DNA of 64,000 bases from Azorinus chamasolen (lineage: Eukaryota > Mollusca > Bivalvia > Cardiida > Solecurtidae), in the NCBI GenBank assembly GCA_963576725.1, contig OY755241.1:32614853-32678852 (forward strand), read 5' to 3'. Under the pieces are notes generated by a model. The model saw nothing but the letters and a program-made list of their open reading frames with translations, made no database searches and was not told the DNA's origin. The position numbers and the translations under genes are program-made. Within the stretch, counting starts at the first letter, position 1, and every line of letters begins with the position of its first letter. Shown here piece after piece: positions 23,322-34,611 of this stretch.

Positions 23322-26300
23322 GTACCCTGGCAAGTGATGTCCTGTTCCAGGCCTATCTGGTGGATGGTCTTCACAGGTGGAATGAGGATCGAGCAAGGGC
23401 AGCAACTTCAACAGCCACTGTTCATCACACCTACAGCGGTCACCTACGGCATGCTGCCAACGTATTGGGTATGACAGTTTTGAAGAGGAAGGTCGTCCCT
23501 TCTTATGATGAGCCAAAGCAGTACACAGGTATATTGTTTGTACCTATGTAGTATTTTTTTTAAAATAATTAACTGAACATAGGAATCATGCATATTCTCT
23601 CGTCTGTTGGCCAAAACCTGTATTATAAGAGCAATAGACAGAACAAGTAAATACCTCCCTTTTAGTCATGTCATACGTATTGATTATAAAGCAACTTTCC
23701 ATAAAACCTTCAAAGCATAGGTACAATTAACAAATAAATCAAGTAACAACTACAAGCTATTGTGAACTTGTCACCCTCAGGCATATACATTTGTATTGAT
23801 TCGCCCTTGTTTATGATACCAGCAAGCAGAAGCTTGAACTTGGGTATAAAGCAGCTCAGGTAAGTGCACTAACAGTACAGCTAACAAAAAAGGTTACTGG
23901 TTAGACTATGCGGATACACAGGTTGATCTGAATCTTCGTTTTGTGCGTATGTGATATATGTACAGCAGTTTTTCTCACAAAGATGCTCAAATTATTTCAT
24001 ATGATGTTCAGTCTCATTTCAGGCGAACTCCTAGGCATTGAGTACCTCTATAGCCAGACTGGAAAGGTAATGGAGGATTATATGAAGGCGATAGAAACCC
24101 TCGAGACAACTGTAAAAGAGGATGACGTCTTTACTGGAGAGGATGAAGATTTGCTCCAAGATACAGATCAGATAGATGACCTCACCATTTCTACTGATGG
24201 TTTGATGGAGTCGTCTGATATTCGACTGGAGACACCAACGGTACTTCCATTGCCACGAGAAGCTCCGCGTTCATTGGGATTGACTGAAACACAGACTGTG
24301 AAACCTATCCTCAAGATTCCAACACCTGACGATTACGCAGCAATGCTGAGTGAAACTATCGACAGGACGACTACAGAGGTGGGTATAAGAAAAATGAGGG
24401 TTGCAAAAATCATTAAAGGTAATGCACAGTCTGATTTGCGAGCTACACTGTTTTCTATTTTCAAAGAATAAGGTCTCGTGGAGAGTGTAACTCTCTCATT
24501 TGGAACTACACTGTCCGCGTATGTCCAAAGGCCCTTTTTCACGTTTCACGTCATATATGTTATTAAATACTTTTGGAAAATGCTAGACTGTTTCATTTTT
24601 CTTCTAATTTTAGACGCCTGTTGATCCAGTTCATACGCCTGTTGATCATACGCCTGTTGATCCAGTTCATACGCCTGTTGATCCAGTTCATACTGATGGA
24701 ATCCAAGAAGAGTCTTCTGTTGAAGCAGACAAAGGAGAGATTGACAGTGAATTAGAAAGTGATGTAAGATATTGCTAATATGTATTTATCATTATAGTGT
24801 TTCCAATATTATTAAAATGATGAACCCCTGACGAAGGGAACTCAGACGCTAAACTAGGATAGTGGAGTAGTAGTGGAATACAGTCAACATATTTTTTGAT
24901 GATGTAGACACTGTATCAGACATGTATAGACCCTTTATCAGACATATGTAGACCCTGTATCAGACATAGACCCTGTATCAGACATAGACCCTGCATCAGA
25001 TGTAGACCCTGTATCAGACATGTATAGACCCTTTATCAGACATATAGACCCTGTATCAGACATATATAGACCATGTAGCAGACATAGACACGGTATCAGA
25101 TATATATAGACCATGTATCAGACGTAGACATTGTATCAGACATATGTAGACACTGTATCAGATGTAGACCCTATATCAGACACATATAGACCATGTAGCA
25201 GACATAGACCCTGTATCAGACATATGTAGACCCTGTATAAGACATATATAGACCATGTATCAGACATAGACACTGTATCAGACATATATAGACCATGTAT
25301 CAGACGTAGACCCTGTATCAGACATATACACCATGTATCAGACGTAGACACTGTATCAGACATATGTAGACCCTGTATCAGATGTAGACCCTATATCAGA
25401 CATATATAGACCATGTATCAGATGTAGACCCTATATCAGACATATATAGACCATGTAGCAGACATAGGCCCTGTATAAGACATATATAGACCCTGTATCA
25501 GATGTAGACCCTATATCAAACATATATAGACCATGTATCAGATGTAGACCCTGTATCCGACATATATAGACCCTGGATCAGATGTAGACCCTATACCAGA
25601 CATATATAGACCATGTATCAGATGTAGACCCTATATCAGACATATATAGACCATGTAGCAGACGTAGACCCTGTATTTGACATATATAGACCCTTTTATC
25701 AGACATATATAGACCCTGAATCAGATGTAGACCCTATATCAGACATATATAGACCCTGTATCAGACGTAGACCCCGGATAAGACACATACACCATGTATC
25801 ATACATTTAATACAGGTTCCAAAAGTTTGATACAGGGTCCATATGTTGGATGCATGGTCTGTACATGTCTGATACAGTTTATATATGTCTCACACGTATT
25901 TTCAGGAGTCTGTTGGACCAGACAGCATCCTAGGGTACGGCAGGGTTCAAAGAGCTGGCAGCATATCTGGTTGATCTCCGTCAGAATATCTACCTAACGA
26001 ATGCTCACGTGACTCGTCTGATCCAGCTCTGGAATGATCTGTTTGAGTATGACAAAGCGCCTACTGTGTTTCCAGAGAGGTTTTCGAAGGAGGCCAGAGG
26101 GCGATTTAAAGCGAAGAAGAGTGTACGGAATGTGGTTCCAGGAGTTGAAAGTACTGAACGGTAATAACTAGTTTTTTTTCATGGTGTTTCAGGCCGTTAA
26201 TGATGTAGTCTTGTTAATGATGTAGTCTTAGTTCCTTCCAAAATATTTTATACCTACTGAACCCTCTCACCATCTTTACTTAGCTTGGTTCATGTTTTGC

Positions 26301-26951
26301 TTGGGATGTATCAAGTGATACGAAAGGGGTATACCAGTTTTTTAATTTCACATTACGGTCAAGACTCGTTAATTTATTTAATCAAAATGAACACCAACAA
26401 TACCCAAACATGACACTGAAGTGGACATCTTTGGCAAATTCAAGTAGCCAGCAATTCCCTAATGATGGCCACAGCATTAGAACCGAAATCTGTAAACCTG
26501 CAGTATCATGGATGTGTACAGGTTGTTCATTTTAGCTCACTAGATTAAAATGTGATCAGGTGATTAGCTATGTCCAGCATCCTTCATAGTCGCTGTATAC
26601 ATGTCTTGACAAAATATGTGTTTTCATTTCTTGCCGGTGAGTGCTTCAGGGCTACTATGGCCCTCTTGTCATGTGTTAAATAACATAGTCATACTGTGTT
26701 CTTCTTTCCAGGAGCATGCGTGGTGGACCTGGTGCTGTACCTGCCAGCTGGCCAAACGCCAACAGGTACACAGAGGCCATCATCATCAGGCTGCTATCAG
26801 TTCTTCCGAGGATAAGGACCAGACTTGATGATGTGACAAAGGCATACTATGACATTCGGCAGCTGGTCCTAGAGAATGGAAAGGTTATGTCAGAAACCAG
26901 AATGCAGTTACCTGAAATTAGCAGGGGAACCTTGATTCAATGGCAGATAAG
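23322..26951 (+). pseudogene. Exons 7-11 of the DUF6729-type gene
   Basis: Exon 7 has TLASDVLFQAYLVDGLHRWN, a strongly conserved segment in related proteins. Exon 8 starts GELLGIEYLYSQTGK and then turns acidic. Exon 9 (24614-24763) is mostly a 7-residue repeat, TPVDPVH. Exon 10 starts ESVGPDSILGYGRV, shifts frame near 25950, and continues ELAAYLVDLRQNIYLTNA and FEYDKAPTVFPERF. Exon 11 has SWPNANRYTEAIIIRLL and KAYYDIRQLVLENG. The order fits the family's C-terminal half, which appears to be alpha-helical. The intron between 24764 and 25905 is filled by a minisatellite. Confidence 0.65.
24905..25900. repeat. Intronic minisatellite, AGACATATATAGACCCTGTATC units
   Basis: About 1 kb of mixed 17- and 22-bp units (GTAGACCCTGTATCAGAC and ATATATAGACCATGTATCAGAC), often in 40-bp pairs. 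The last 90 bp (from about 25805) run in the opposite orientation (GATACAGGGTCCATATG). ORFs over it are artefacts. Confidence 0.85.
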
Positions 26952-27608
26952 GTCTTAAAATGAGTTTAAAGTCTATTACAAATGTGCCCAAAGACTAGTA
27001 ACCATAAAACTGGATGGCCGGCGGCAGAATTCAGAAATTATCTCATCATACTTAACCAAAACGTCAGTGCTTATGGCCTTTAAAGCTCATTTAGTCGGTA
27101 TTTCCACTTGCAGAAGTTGGATTTTCTATGCTTAATCATGAATACTTAATCGTCATATGGTTGTACCATTTCATTTTCTGTTTGTAAGAGATCCAGGGAT
27201 TTCACAAACAAATACTATTTAGTATTGAAACCATTGAAATGAATGTATGTCCTACTAGGACAACATCATTTAATGTGTCTGAGATAGGGTGACAGGAATA
27301 ACTCTTTACTGAGAATGTATTTTTCCAGGATGATTAATTTAAGTTACCGCTTGTGCCGAATTTACAAAAACAAGCTTCTCACCTGTACAAAGTAAATAGG
27401 CGTCAACCAGGCGGCAACGAGGCTGAGGATGCCTTAATTTCTTAAGATAAGGCTGTGCATCCATGCGTCTCGTTTGACGCCTAGGTGACACCCCTTTTCT
27501 TCCTAGTAGACACCCTAAAGATATAAAGTACCTACAGTAAAGTTAAATGAGACTTGATGCAAATATATTTCAAACAGTTAAGATAGCATTATGTGTCTTG
27601 TCTTTCAG

Positions 27609-28425
27609 GTTTACTAAACGTGGGAAAGCTCTGGATAAGCTTGTGGTGACTCAGGGTGTGCGGTTTGTCAAGCCATCACAAACGACCTCGACTGGCGTTC
27701 CTGCAGCTGTTGAAAAACCAGCACAACTTCCCACTGGAACTGCAGAGCAACACACTTTCCAGTGCCCAACCAACACAGCTGGTATGGCAAGAATGAAAGG
27801 ACAGAAAAGAAAATCACATAGCACTCCAGCACAGCCCACAGTCCCTGCTAAGGCTTCACAGTGTCCACTGTCCACTTCGCAAAGTAGTTGCAGTATTCCT
27901 GCTCAGCAGTACACTCCTGTTGTGCCTGTTCAGCAGTCCACTCCTGTTGCGCCTGTTCAGCAGTCTACTTCTGTCGTGCCTGTTCAACAGTCCACTTCTG
28001 TTGCGCCTGTTCAGCAGTCCACTCCTGTTGTGCCTGTTCAGCAGTCCACTCCTGTTGCGCCTGTTCAGCAGTCCACTTCTGTTGCGCCTGTTCACCAGTC
28101 CGCTATTCCTGGCCTGATTCCTGTCAAACCTCTGCAGTTGGCCACCCTCAACATTGATGGGCAGTCATCCAAGCTGACAGATGTACCCTACACTACCCAG
28201 CGGTATAGGAAACGGAAGCTTGAGAGGGAGAAGGAAGGAATAGTTAAGCGGAAGTATGAAAGAAAGAAGACACCTGTTTGTAGAAAGTGTGGCCAAGAGC
28301 GTAAGCCTCCTACACATGCTCAGTATTTTATTAACTGGTTTTGTGCGGTTACCTCGGAAATTCCATTTATTAATTGGAAAGAGGATATGGCCAAAAAAGG
28401 ATATGGCAGAAAGTCAAAACCTTAA
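27609..28425 (+). pseudogene. Exon 12: repeat linker and C-terminal zinc knuckle
   Basis: Begins FTKRGKALDKLVVTQG in phase with exon 11. The middle (27898-28110) is a tandem coding repeat of 10 residues (PVVPVQQSTP type). The end is very basic (RYRKRKLEREKEGIVKRKYE) and is followed by VCRKCGQERKPPTHAQYF and FCA, a CxxC..H..C knuckle typical of the C-terminus of this family. The stop is at 28423-28425. The exon itself is open throughout. Confidence 0.7.
27898..28110 (+). repeat. 30-bp coding tandem repeat
   Basis: Seven copies of CCTGTTCAGCAGTCCACTCC-type units, in frame, giving (V/A)PVQQST(P/S)V. Differences between copies fall mainly at GTG/GCG and CCT/TCT. Cys- and Arg-rich ORFs in the other frames are shadows. 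Confidence 0.9.
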
Positions 28426-28469
28426 ATATTAGTGATTATGTGTGTCTAAAATTGTGTTATTTTCATGAC

Positions 28470-29360
28470 AAGTCTATTGTGACAGTGTAAGTAACCTTAA
28501 CACTGCTAGTTATAAACAGTGAATAGTGTTTTTATCTTGACGCTGATAGTGACAGTGTAACAATCTTTAACACTGATAGTGACAGTGTAATTATCCTTAA
28601 CACTGATAGTTATAAACAGTGAATAGTGTTTTTATCTTGACGCTGATAGTGACAGTGTTACAATAATTAACACTGATAGTGACAGTGTTATTATCCTTAA
28701 CACTGATAGTTATAAACAGTGAATAGTGTTTTTGTCTTGACGCTGATAGTGACAGTGTTACAATATTTAACACTGATAGTGACAGTGTAATTATCCTTAA
28801 CACTGATAGTGATAAACAGTGAGTAGTGTATTTATCTTGACACTGATAGTGACAGTGTTACAATATTCTACACTGATAGTGACAGTGATCAATAGTGAAT
28901 TTTGTGTAATTATCATGACGCTGATAATGAGTGTTACACTATTCTGACAGTGTTATAATATACAACCCTGATAGTGACAGTGGTACTATCTTTCAACACT
29001 GATAGTGATCAACAGTGAATTGTGTGTATTTATCTTGAATCTGATAGTGACAGTGTTACAATAATCAACACTGATAGTGACAGTGTAATGATAATTCAAC
29101 ACTGATAGTAAAACTGATCAACAGTGGATTTTCAACAGTGAATTTTGTGCATTTATCTTGACACTGATAGTGACAGTGTTACAATATTCAACACTGATAG
29201 TGACAGTGTAATGATAATTCAACACTGATAGTGACAGTGTTATCTTTCAACACAATAGTGACTGTATAATGATATTCATCACTTGATACGGAAAGTGTAA
29301 TTATGTTTCAATGCTGATAGTGGCTGAGTAATGATATTCAACACTGATAGCACTTAACAA
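28470..29360. repeat. Minisatellite, CACTGATAGTGACAGTGT unit
   Basis: About 25 degenerate units of 30-37 bp (AACACTGATAGTGACAGTGTAAT) with a higher-order repeat of about 110 bp marked by AAACAGTGAATAGTGTTTTTATCTTGACGC in the first half. It follows the DUF6729-type gene directly; CACTGAT/AGTG motifs make it self-complementary. Confidence 0.8.
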
Positions 29361-29444
29361 TGATATAGACAAAACTCTGATAATGAAATGTTTGTGGCAA
29401 AAAAGGAAATGTACATAGACTATAGTCCTCTGCCAACAAACAAA

Positions 29445-29517
29445 ACTTCCATAGTGTAACTGGTAAACATATTCACTGTTAAAGTGAAGGATCCAGGTTC
29501 CAATCCTGGTGGAAGTC
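29445..29517 (+). tRNA. tRNA-like cloverleaf, anticodon UUA (probable pseudogene)
   Basis: All four arms pair: acceptor ACTTCCA/TGGAAGT (7 bp), positions 8-9 TA, D-stem GTGT/ACAT with GG in the loop, anticodon stem TTCAC/GTGAA with loop TGTTAAA, variable GGAT, T-arm CCAGG/CCTGG with loop TTCCAAT, and 73 nt in all. By position the anticodon is TTA, which would read UAA stop codons. Position 33 is G instead of the near-invariant U, so translation use is doubtful. It could be a SINE head or a decayed tRNA. Confidence 0.5.
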
Positions 29518-29757
29518 AATGTTGGAAAGGAGTATAGTACTGTAAAATATATTAAAAACAATAAGCTACATGTATGCAACATGAACTGCATTTAAAACTT
29601 GATTTTAACAGTTTTTCAGGACTTACTTAATATTATTATTCTTTGGTAGCAACATTTGGCAACAATTAAACCAAATACTGGGCTATGCAACATTTTCTGC
29701 ATTAAAAAGAGCAATTTTTTGCATTTTTCAGGGCAATTTTGTTTTCTTTTGTGGTAG

Positions 29758-29806
29758 TAATGAATGAATGAATGAATGGTGTTTTACGGCCCATCGACAC
29801 TGATGG
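29758..29806 (-). mobile_element. 3'-end scrap of the RNase H LINE family
   Basis: (AATG)n followed by GTGTTTTACGGCCCATCGACACTGATGG is the same 3' terminus as the LINE at 19009. Only about 50 bp are present: an extreme 5' truncation. Confidence 0.7.
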
Positions 29807-29975
29807 TAGCAACCTGGGCCCACAAAAATCATTGTGGTAGCAACCTGGGCCCATGTGGTAGCAACCTGGGCCCACAAGCCAAATCCTAATCCTTGTGGTA
29901 GCAACCTGGGCCCACAAGCCAAATCCTTGGCGCAGTAGGCGGGCTGTGTAACCATTACGCTAGCCGGTCTTATAC
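29807..29975 (-). repeat. GGTAGCAACCTGGGCCCA repeats next to a tRNA-like D-arm
   Basis: Five copies of GGTAGCAACCTGGGCCCA, some joined by CAAGCCAAATCCT. On the minus strand the right end reads ACCGGCTAGCGTAATGGTTACACAG, an A-box-like start, and each repeat looks like a broken B-box arm (CCCAGGTTGCTACC). Probably a SINE whose 3' half was amplified. Confidence 0.4.
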
Positions 29976-30193
29976 ATACAGGAATCGCTGTAATGTTATA
30001 TCTATCCTTAAAATATTTACCGTGTACGCTTCATATCTATTCCAAAGTATTTATGTTATTCTCTTACTCAGAACACATATATCAAGAGAAATCTTGTTTT
30101 TTTTACTATTAAATGTACTAAAAAGCTTTCTCTTTTTTTCAGTGAACTGCAAGACAGTGACTCCGCCTATCTAACCCACGTGACCTGCAGATC

Positions 30194-30640
30194 AGCTCCC
30201 TAAGTGGTTACCAAATTATTCATGTGGATTTATCGCCAATATCGATTCAAGCAAGAAACCCGGCCAACACTGGATTGCTTTTTTCATGTATAACCATATC
30301 CTAGAGTGTTTTGATAGCTACGGTCAAGACCCTAGGAAGTATAATAATTTATTTACATCATGGATATACCAACACGCTAACAGTGTACTTGTGAATAAGC
30401 AGCGCATTCAGAGTGACACCTCGAACGTGTGCGGATTGTACAGTGTATATTACCTCCATCAAAGACTTTCAGGACAGAGTATGAAAATATTGTACAGCAG
30501 TTTGATGCTGATACGCAGATTAATGATCACAATATTTTAGACCTTTTAACCGTGTGTATCCTCTTTGCATACAAACTGGTTATAGATGTAATCAGACGTG
30601 TAAATCATTGTATATGTAAATAGCATCTATGGAATAAAAA
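30194..30640 (+). pseudogene. Adenain-like cysteine protease (Polinton B)
   Basis: The open frame from about 30205 holds WLPNYSCGFIANIDSS, HWIAFF (catalytic His), LECFDSYGQ (acidic residue) and QSDTSNVCGLYSVYYLHQ (Gln and catalytic Cys), the order of adenovirus-type C5/Ulp1-fold proteases that mature capsid proteins. The start is missing: a stop lies just upstream of ADQLPKW, and the region before reads as decayed. A frameshift near 30480 moves the C-terminal helix region (YENIVQQFDADTQIND) to another frame. Its closest relative in the window is the protease at 56793-57303. Polyadenylation signal AATAAA near 30632. It converges with the polymerase gene at 31019. Confidence 0.75.
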
Positions 30641-30644
30641 AGAA

Positions 30645-31018
30645 TGAAAAGTAAATATGTTGTCATAGTCTATGTTATCCACAGAGAAAAAACTGAACAG
30701 ATTATAGATTATATATATTTATTCATGAAAGCTGTGAAACAAATACAAATCAAATGATATAACAATCGAATATCTACAACATTATGACCAGTCTAACATA
30801 AAATAGTAATACACCTAAATTAATATATCGCCTAGGTCAAGGTCTCTGACCATCTCTCCAAATCCCTCACTGTTTGAGGGATATATAGTGAGAGAGGGGT
30901 GACACAGAACTCCTTATTCTTAAAGTGTATAATCACAAAAGGTTCCCGTGTCTGTATACCCTTTTACGAGCTGTTCAGTTGTGATGGTTCAGCCTATAAT
31001 GACCATAGGACAAACTGT
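30645..31018. other. Gap between convergent protease and polymerase genes
   Basis: AT-rich; no further gene was seen. It probably holds both 3' ends. Confidence 0.4.
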
Positions 31019-34000
31019 CTACAACAAATATCTTTTATCATCAAATGCAGACAAACCTGATTTTACAATTGTGTCATAGAACAAGTCGTGATTGCGATTT
31101 TGAATGCTAGACATTCGTGAATGTTTCTGTGTTTCATTGAAGAGAATGTTTTTGTAGTGAGCAAACTTTAAGTCTTTCTCCACAGTTACTTTGGAAATTC
31201 CCTTTGCACGCTTAGATTCTTTTCCTCCACAGCAGAAGCTATACATTTTGCTTCTCAACCCTACAAATTCTACAATAGGAGTACCATTTGTCTCATCTTT
31301 CATTTTTCCAAGCACCTTTTTATTTGTGACACTATGTAAAGCATGGTCCTGAGGATAGTCCGAAGTATCATAGAGGTTGATTGTCTCCTGCATGTCCTTG
31401 TAAATATTGTCTGTTTCGCAGAAGAGTAGACTGTCTGTAATTGTCATTAAGAGTGTCAATGAGGAGCCATACTTTTGTTTGAGATGATTGTAGTAGAAAT
31501 CATACATGGCCCATTTGGATAGATCCAAAATACACATGCCACTATAGCTTGGTTTACACAACTTCACTTTATGTCGACCAAGTTCGACGGCAACTAAATC
31601 CTCTGAGAAGATTTTTGCGGTCTTGTAAGAAGGTTTAGCACTTAACCTTCTCAACCTCCTGTCGGTATGCACGAGCTCGATGTTTTTGTGTTTCCTTACA
31701 TTTTCCATCGTCTGAAATAAAACCAATACATAAGCATTAGTCAACATAAGAGAAAAGCGTATAACACTTTCATGATAATATTACACTGTGTTTGTAACCA
31801 ACGAGATGCTTATACTACCCATATGTAACCAGCGAGACGTTTGTATTACTCATGTTTTGTTTTTTTAAATACAATAGTAACACATGTGTTTGTTAGCAAC
31901 AGGACGCTTATACTACTCATATGGAAAGGTTGTCCTATCATATATATATAATTTTATTTTTTTTGGTTTTTTAAAAAGAGTTTATTTTCTAAGGAGGGTG
32001 GAATGTAGTAGTATATACCTTGCCAAACACACTACAGTTCATCAGTTTGTAGAAGTTCTGGAAAGTGGAGGTAGCCTGTTTCCTTCTGTCTGTGTTGAAG
32101 TCAATATATGGTTTCATCCAGGCATCTTGATGGAACTGTAGTATACGGTGTATCTCTTTAATCTCCATCCCTAAGTCTAAATAGAGTTGCAGATTTCTGT
32201 AGTGCACAATATACTTGTCCTTGTCTTCAAGGCTACAGGAGCGACAGGGTAACCGTCATGATCGTCATGGTACTGTGTAGGATAACTCAATGAAACTTCT
32301 AAAATATATCCAATATCATCATCCTCTGCAACTTCAAATAGGTTAAAATGTTCTATTTCCCTCTTGCTAAGAAAACGAAACGAGTCAACAGGAAGTTTCT
32401 GAATCATTGCTTATCCGTACAGGTTGTTCATGTCTAGGTATTGTATGTACGATGTGGTTTTTGAAGGGTCATAACCATCCACAAGCGGGTTGTTAACTCG
32501 TTTATACCGACAACTTATCTGAGAAATACCACCTCGAATACCCTTCTCAATGAACAAAATCTGGTCAATATCTGTCATCAACTGTAGAGACACGCCTGTC
32601 ATTTTTAAACATGCAGCCCAGGATAAACCAGGAGATGTGTAAAAATGAGCAGGATCTAGTTCATACTGTTCCATACACACTGGCCGAAAGGCCTCAAAAA
32701 CGTCACACAAAAGGACTACATCTGTCTTCAGGTAGAGGTCATGATAATCCCCTAAATTGTGGAGTTCAAACGTCTCAAACACTCTCTGTGCATGTGCATA
32801 GTCTTCGTCAGAGATTCCCTCTAGTTTAATATGAGAATAAAATTCGTCTTTCGAGGGGAGTGATGTTTCCTCAAACCGTGAGTCACTATCCATGTAGTCG
32901 TATGGGTATACACCCTTACGCAAGAGAAGTAAAGTGTGATCATGTAGTGGAAACTCAGTTTGAACATGAGGAAATGCTCCCAATCCCTCTTGTGCTAGAT
33001 TGTTAGTCAGAGCCTCCAAAGAGGAAGGTAAAAACTGGAAACTGTCGATAAATCGAAGATCTCCAAGTGAGAAGCTTACATAGCGTTCTGTGTTCTGAGC
33101 AATACATGTGAGTTTCGTGTTTTTAAACTGACCGATATTCTGACAGATAATATGAGCATCAAAATTTCTTAAGTTGTGGAAAATGACAGGAATGTGTTTG
33201 ATTTGTTGACAATTTAAATTACAATGATTGTGAGCCATGCCGATAAAGGATCCCGTGACATGATTGTGATGATGGACTAGGTTTTTGTTTACTTTGTAGT
33301 AGGGTGTAAACTGTTGCTTGCAGATGCAACAGATGGTGGGGTTATTCACCAGTTCTAAATCATCATCTGTCAGTTTCATAGGCGTAACTTCTCTTAAAAT
33401 GCCTTGAATTGTTTCCATTTCCCTTATCAAACTGTCAATGAGCTTAACGGATGCGTCCATACCCCTATACACCACAGTAGGTTTTGTATATATAGGATCT
33501 TCACAGACGACTTTATAGCCATACCCACATACCATAAGTTTGGTCGTGGAGGTTGTACTGGATTGATTAGGGGGTGGCGTGCAATGGGGAAGTTTAACAT
33601 TTAATGTTTCAAAATCAGCATAGATTACAAATGGAACTTTTAAGGTTTTTTCGTAATCTGTGAACGATAATGTATCCGTCTGGCCAGGGATAGGAAGCTC
33701 CACTTTCTGAGCTCCATGTGTTTGACAGTAAGGAAGGTGGTCTTGCAGTCCGTGTTCTGTTGTGAATCCATGCAGACAATATGTACAATAACGGAGATAA
33801 CCATTGTAATTTTTCACTCTGGATAAGAACCTGTTCAAGTCCGTAATCAGACAGTAGTGTGACTTGGTGTTATTTTTCAGCAATAGCAAATTGACATGAT
33901 GTAGTCTGTCGGAATGAGTTGTAATTCTCAGTGGTATGATACACTTGTCCTCATACCCGAAGACGTTGACAGATATTGATTGATTTTGCTCCTCAAATAG

Positions 34001-34240
34001 CGTGATATGATGTAAGAATACGGGGTATTGTATTCCTGTCATAGCAATATCTTGTTCATATGAAGTGTACTGATCTATACATGTAGGATTCGGTACATGT
34101 GGATGCAATGAGGCCAATATTGAGTACAGAAAACACTTCTGATCAAAGTTTACGATATTCAGGATGCTGTGACTGCGAGCTAGGCTGTTGGGAAGCGGGA
34201 TATATGAAGACCCTGACAATGGGGAGTATATTAGGCGTAA
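31019..34240 (-). pseudogene. Protein-primed family B DNA polymerase (Polinton B)
   Basis: On the minus strand: NIVNFDQKCFLYSILASLHP, a Cys/His finger (CTYCLHGFTTEHGLQDH), ExoI VIYADFETL, HNHCNLNC, ExoII FHNLRNFDAHII, ExoIII YLKTDVVLLCDVFEAF, TSPGLSWAACLKMTG, motif A region YLDMNNLYG, motif B region KLMNCSVFGK followed after an intron by MENVRKHKNIELV, motif C region LLMTITDSLLF and a C-terminus with LRSKMYSF. Breaks: a stop replaces the residue after NNLYG (about 32408), a frameshift lies near 32230, there is no ATG at the 5' end, and motif C has lost its first Asp (ITDS instead of DTDS). Replicative polymerase of an integrated virus-like element; inactive here. Confidence 0.85.
31712..32018 (-). 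other. Candidate spliceosomal intron in Polinton B polymerase
   Basis: A 307-bp non-coding stretch separates two conserved polymerase segments that are normally contiguous (…NCSVFGK and MENVRK…). On the minus strand it begins GTATATAC after AAG and ends with a pyrimidine tract and TTTCAG, and the frame is kept across it. Confidence 0.65.
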
Positions 34241-34473
34241 AAAAAAATAATCTGTGTTTCAGGTTTCCCGACCGAATCGGCCGAAATGCAGCCGAGTCTA
34301 TAAATTTTTCAGACGTTTTCAAAAACTAAAAAATAAAAACACCGATTCAGACTATTTTCCCTTTGTATCCGTTGCGGTTCGTTTCACTTTCGATACCTGA
34401 ATTGGTTTTCAAACTTCATTTATTGTCGCGATTTATGTTGTGTTTTACACGAGAACCAGATTGATCAAGTAAA

Positions 34474-34598
34474 CGCTTGAATTTAGTCATGGATGTTTAC
34501 TAGCAAGCGTTCGGAGGAGTGCGCGACCCAGACGATCATGTAGACGCTTAAATTTATTCATGGATGTTTACTAGCAAGCGTTCGGAGGAGTGCGCGAG
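34474..34598. repeat. 71-bp tandem duplication upstream of the DDE gene
   Basis: Copies start at 34474 and 34545 and share ATGGATGTTTACTAGCAAGC and TTCGGAGGAGTGCGCGA. It lies within 150 bp of the first ATG at 34612, so it could be promoter sequence. Confidence 0.7.
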
Positions 34599-34611
34599 TC
34601 TTTCCTTGTAA

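Larger units (their letters stand above)
11013..28425 (+). pseudogene. DUF6729-type multi-exon gene, broken by a LINE and frameshifts
   Basis: Twelve exons with GT-AG borders can be followed: 11013-11245, 12550-12761, 13195-13263, 16044-16118, 16567-16833, 17925-22795 (with LINE), 23322-23528, 24023-24378, 24614-24763, 25906-26160, 26712-26951, 27609-28425. Phases agree across junctions. The protein resembles the large DUF6729-containing proteins found in many copies in fish and invertebrate genomes; a transposase-like origin is likely but unproven. Breaks: a LINE in exon 6 with target duplication atgagga, and frameshifts near 18016, 18463 and 25950. The first ATG at 11013 follows an AG and may be preceded by a 5' untranslated exon. 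Codon use is ordinary, so decay is recent or partly assembly error. Confidence 0.75.

Noticed and set aside
25136..25363. Repetitive SDTVSTSDT ORF
   Set aside because: Shadow of the intronic 17/22-bp minisatellite.
24905..25900. CRISPR-like direct repeats
   Set aside because: Units are directly adjacent without unique spacers, in a eukaryotic intron; it is a minisatellite.
27856..28157. Arg/Asn-rich, Cys/Ala-rich and Ser/Leu-rich repeat ORFs
   Set aside because: Other-frame shadows of the in-frame VPVQQST coding repeat.
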